Shown piece by piece: positions 46,769-49,396 of a stretch of DNA of 49,396 nucleotides. The stretch is from Desulfobacterales bacterium (GTDB lineage: Bacteria > Desulfobacterota > DSM-4660 > Desulfatiglandales > Desulfatiglandaceae). Location: assembly GCA_014382905.1 (NCBI GenBank), contig JACNIU010000191.1, positions 1 to 49,396 on the forward strand, given 5' to 3'. Below the pieces are notes generated by a model, which was given only the letters and a program-made list of their open reading frames with translations, had not been told where the DNA came from and made no database searches. The first letter of the stretch is position 1. Every line of letters starts with the position of its first letter. A program made the translations under genes and the position numbers.

Positions 46769-47569
46769 CTAACCGGGAGAACTCCTTGTTTTATTTATCG
46801 CCACTATTTTTTGTGAAGAAGTTCCCCGAATTTTATCTAAACCTTTGACCGCCTCCAGCTTGTGGCTCGGGGAAGGATGCTGATATCTCATGGCTACTTT
46901 TGCTGTCTTATGACCCATGATCTCCATGATGGTTTTCAGATCAACTCCGTTCATTCCTAACCGACTTCCAAAAGTATGACGCAGATCATGGAAACGAAAC
47001 CGGATCTCATTCCCTCCATCCCACCTGATCAGACCTGCCTTTCTCCTTGCACTATAAAAGCCTCCGGATAATTGGCTTAACCTTTCCCCTTTATGATTAC
47101 AGAATACAAAATCAGATCCCGGTCTTTCCATTCGCCTTTCAAGAATCTCCCTCATGGTCTCGTTTACAGGGACCGGCCTGTCTTGGTGTGTTTTTGTATC
47201 TGTGGCTAATAAATAATTCTCCTTCAAATGGACATTAACCCGCCTTATCCCAAATATCTCAGCCTGTCGCATCCCACTATATAAGGCAAATTCTACAAGA
47301 TCCCTGAGATACCTTTCCGGCTGTCTGATCTTATCACACTCATCCAATAACTTGACCTCTTCCTCTTGACTGAGGACCCACATCTTTTCATTATCCTCAT
47401 GTAACAGCTTGACCTTGGCGATAGGATTGACCTGGAGATAACTCCAATCAACGGCCTTGTTCATCATATTTTTGAGACAAGCCACATCCCTGTTGACCGT
47501 AGCAGGAGACGTGCCTCCCTCTCTCCTGGCCTTCTTATATTGTTCAACCTGAAAGGGATGGATGGACAC
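46769..47569 (-). CDS. Tyrosine recombinase/integrase, N-terminally truncated
   Basis: 266 residues. It begins inside the core-binding SAM-like domain (SPATVNRDVACLKNMMNKAV) and has the full catalytic domain: LYSGMRQAEI (Arg I), a Lys-bearing TKTHQDRPVPV hairpin, FHDLRHTFGSRL (His-x-x-Arg), MGHKTAKVAMRYQHPS (His and nucleophile Tyr). Phage-type integrases of this group have about 350-400 residues, so the arm-binding domain and about half the core-binding domain are missing. The break coincides with the end of the DUF3987-like fragment. Probably non-functional; the likely agent that inserted the island at tRNA-Ser. Confidence 0.85.
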   Translation of the reverse strand: MSIHPFQVEQYKKARREGGTSPATVNRDVACLKNMMNKAVDWSYLQVNPIAKVKLLHEDNEKMWVLSQEEEVKLLDECDKIRQPERYLRDLVEFALYSGMRQAEIFGIRRVNVHLKENYLLATDTKTHQDRPVPVNETMREILERRMERPGSDFVFCNHKGERLSQLSGGFYSARRKAGLIRWDGGNEIRFRFHDLRHTFGSRLGMNGVDLKTIMEIMGHKTAKVAMRYQHPSPSHKLEAVKGLDKIRGTSSQKIVAINKTRSSPG

Positions 47570-47735
47570 TGTATGTTATAGAAGGCCTACCAACCTTCTT
47601 CTCCTTCATGGCTGTGAGATAGTTCCGTTCCTCCAAGACATCCAGGCATGGCTCTATATCGGCGACTCTTGGAAAAGACCCTTTTAACGCATTGTAACAA
47701 TCGTTCTTTTTGAATGACTTGAACCTTCCACGCTC
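47544..47735 (-). pseudogene. C-terminal fragment of a DUF3987/primase-like phage protein
   Basis: The minus-strand peptide RFKSFKKNDCYNALKGSFPR, then DIEPCLDVLEERNYL and GRPSITYSVHP, looks like the winged-helix tail that ends DUF3987 (YfjI-type) proteins. The rest of the gene is absent: upstream sequence switches at about 47,735 to unrelated GC-rich DNA. Its 3' end overlaps the truncated integrase start. Family call tentative. Confidence 0.4.
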
Positions 47736-48947
47736 GACCCACCGCCACACCGACGGACGCGCAGATCTGGCTGCTGAGTAATTTCAAGTTCGATTACCTG
47801 AAATCAGGCAGTTGGACTACCGGGAATGCGACTGCCGGCTCGTATGCGTCGGTCAGCCTGAACGACGTCGACCAGGGCAAGATACGCATCTACCGCACCA
47901 GCGGGGGCACCCGCATGTACGCCATCCTGAGCGACACCCAGCCCACAGCCGCGCAGCCAGACCCCTCCACTCCTCACCCCAACAACTATTTCGAGTGGAG
48001 TTTCGACGGCTTCGGGAAGCCCGGCACGCTCGACCTCAGCTGGATCGACCGCTTCGACTACCTCACCCGCCTCGAGGTGTCGAACCTCCGTCCTCCGCCC
48101 CCACGATGGTCTACGGGGCAAAGCAGGGCCAATCCACCGCCGCCGTCAGCGCCGCGATGGCAACCTACACCTCTCAGCCCGAATACGCCTGGCTGGGCAC
48201 CGGTGCGGGCGGATTTTCGCAGACGCTCTCGTTTCCGGGTGCGACCAATCCCATCGGCTGGGTAACGCGGAATCAATACTCGGGCTCCGGGTTCGCCTCC
48301 GGCATCGGCAGCTTCACCAATGCGCTGGACCAGGCCATCTCCACGGCAGCAGTGTCGCCGACATGGCCGGGATTGACTTCCGGCACGGGACCGAACTGGA
48401 CCACGGCGGGCTTCTCACCGGCCAAGATATGATCAACCTGCTCGACGATCGGCGACAGGCTAACGCGCTGGTGAATCCATACATGCTGGAACTGCTGCGC
48501 ACGCAGGAGGTCACGCCCGCCTACCTGTATCCATCCCAGGACATCTGGGCGTTCAATGGAATCGCCGGCGACTCGCCGGTGCTCGGCTTGCAGACCGGCC
48601 CACTGAACGGCCAGGCGGCCTTCGGCGACGCCGCGACGTTCGATTGGTACCTCGGTGGCGGCCTGCAATCCCATCATTACGTAACCACCGACGGAGATTG
48701 CGGTGTTAAATCCCCCTGCTACAGCTCAATCCAGGCGGCAATTGACGCAGCCAGCACCGGATCAACCATTTTGATAGCGGATGGGACGTACACAGAAGCC
48801 ATTACCCTGAACGAATCCAAGACGCTGACCCTTCAGGGCGGTTGGGACTCGTCTTTCTCAACTCAAACTTCTAACACAACCTTCATCAAGGCACCCAAAG
48901 TCACTCAGGGGTCACTCACACTACAAATGGTAACCATAAAGCCTTGA
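47736..48947 (+). pseudogene. Broken glucanase-like / beta-helix surface protein
   Basis: Three successive frames carry parts of one protein. About 47740-48095: FKFDYLKSGSWTTGNATAGS, KIRIYRTSGGTRMYAILSD, FEWSFDG, LDLSWIDRFDYLTRLEV. About 48095-48345, shifted: TMVYGAKQGQSTAAVSAAMA. From about 48345, shifted again: AGIDFRHGTELDHGGLLTGQ and onward. This resembles GH64/thaumatin-like beta-1,3-glucanases. From about 48693 the last frame continues as a pectate-lyase-type repeat (SIQAAIDAASTGSTILIADG, KTLTLQGGWDSSFS). No start codon or signal peptide; GC is clearly higher up to about 48,690 than elsewhere. Sequencing errors are an alternative explanation for the shifts. Confidence 0.5.
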
Positions 48948-49396
48948 TGGGAACATTACAAAATATGGAGATTATGGGGAGGGACAACCTTAACGTAAGC
49001 TGGCGGCAGGGTTGTCCTGTCGGCAGAGAAAAAAAGTGTCACGGTGGCTCCTGATAGGGGGCCACCACCTCCCCACCAATTTTATATAACGGTGCTGTAG
49101 GTTACACAAACAGGAAGGGACCGCTGCGTAACCGGGGTGCAAACGGCCCTGGTTGGGTAGGTTTGGGGGTCTGTAGAGGGGTTATTCGTCGAGCCCATGG
49201 GTAGGTATGGGTTCAGGTTAAAATGGCAATTTAGGGGCGTGAGGTCCTGGGTTGGGGTCCATATTCGTCTCTGCCCATTTTCACCAATTGGTCTGGTAGC
49301 CTTGCATGGATTTTGCTGGTTTGACGTGAAAACAAATGCAAGAAAGCCAGCATTTTGATGACCATCGAATTGAAATGACTTACATATGGATTCTTG
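48948..49396. other. Right-edge non-coding region
   Basis: No gene seen. GGGACAACC (near 48,998) and GGTTGTCC (near 49,013) form a hairpin, and 49,150-49,220 is a G-rich stretch (GGTTGGGTAGGTTTGGGGG) that could form a G-quadruplex. The function is unknown. Confidence 0.4.

Noticed and set aside
48948-49396. Diversity-generating retroelement template at the right edge
   Set aside because: No second near-identical copy with adenine-specific differences and no reverse transcriptase in the window.

Overview
The window reads like a chromosomal segment of an anaerobic deltaproteobacterium (Desulfobacterota). This rests on overall protein character, the Tol-Pal and Mre gene sets, and the many short palindromic intergenic repeats; there is no rRNA or marker gene here that settles it. 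Coding density is high to about 44.1 kb and almost all of that part is core housekeeping DNA.

Layout. 0.3-2.5 kb: a lysoplasmalogenase-like membrane protein and a ThiC-family enzyme. 2.5-7.3 kb (minus strand): the classical rpmH-rnpA-yidD-yidC-jag-mnmE block, driven by a good sigma70-type promoter in front of rpmH. 7.6-13.5 kb (plus): the rod-shape operon mreB-mreC-mreD-mrdA(PBP2)-rodA. 13.7-21.5 kb: phoH, a PgpH-type HD phosphodiesterase, ybeY, pdxJ, acpS, a CBS protein, tsaE, lysC and a ComEA-like protein, mostly overlapping or a few bases apart. 21.9-28.2 kb: tsaD, DUF2062, rsmA, panC, metK, ahcY. 28.3-35.6 kb: a membrane-anchored peptidase, a NamZ muramidase, a hidden 56-residue HTH protein, a ClC channel with four CBS motifs, and cpoB/pal. 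35.9-38.8 kb (minus): an uncharacterised, translationally coupled set of a MoxR-like AAA ATPase, a TraB-like 606-residue protein and a possible small membrane protein. 38.9-44.1 kb: rlmE, yebC, ruvC-ruvA-ruvB and a protein with two fused CDP-alcohol phosphatidyltransferase domains.

At about 44.15 kb a 3' fragment of tRNA-Ser(UGA) marks the edge of an integrated island that runs to the right. The island holds an intact two-gene unit (a YwgA/Panacea-like small protein plus a SAMHD1/YwfO-like HD nucleotidohydrolase) followed by decayed DNA: a frameshifted remnant, an N-terminally truncated tyrosine integrase, a DUF3987-like C-terminal fragment and a GC-rich, twice frameshifted glucanase/beta-helix pseudogene.

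The most unusual non-coding signal is a family of four dispersed elements of about 285-290 bp (near 21.5, 25.4, 31.2 and 40.8 kb). Each has short outer inverted ends and a 29-33 bp inner inverted repeat around a core of about 160 bp. In the 31.2 kb copy the core is inverted relative to its flanks. The 40.8 kb copy is inserted between ruvC and ruvA with a 14-bp target duplication and supplies the new ruvC stop codon. In each copy the two inner arms carry matching variants. Other repeats are two large palindromes around mreB and three heptanucleotide (GATTGNN) arrays. The two best candidates for undescribed systems are the invertible-core repeat family and the AAA/TraB-like operon.
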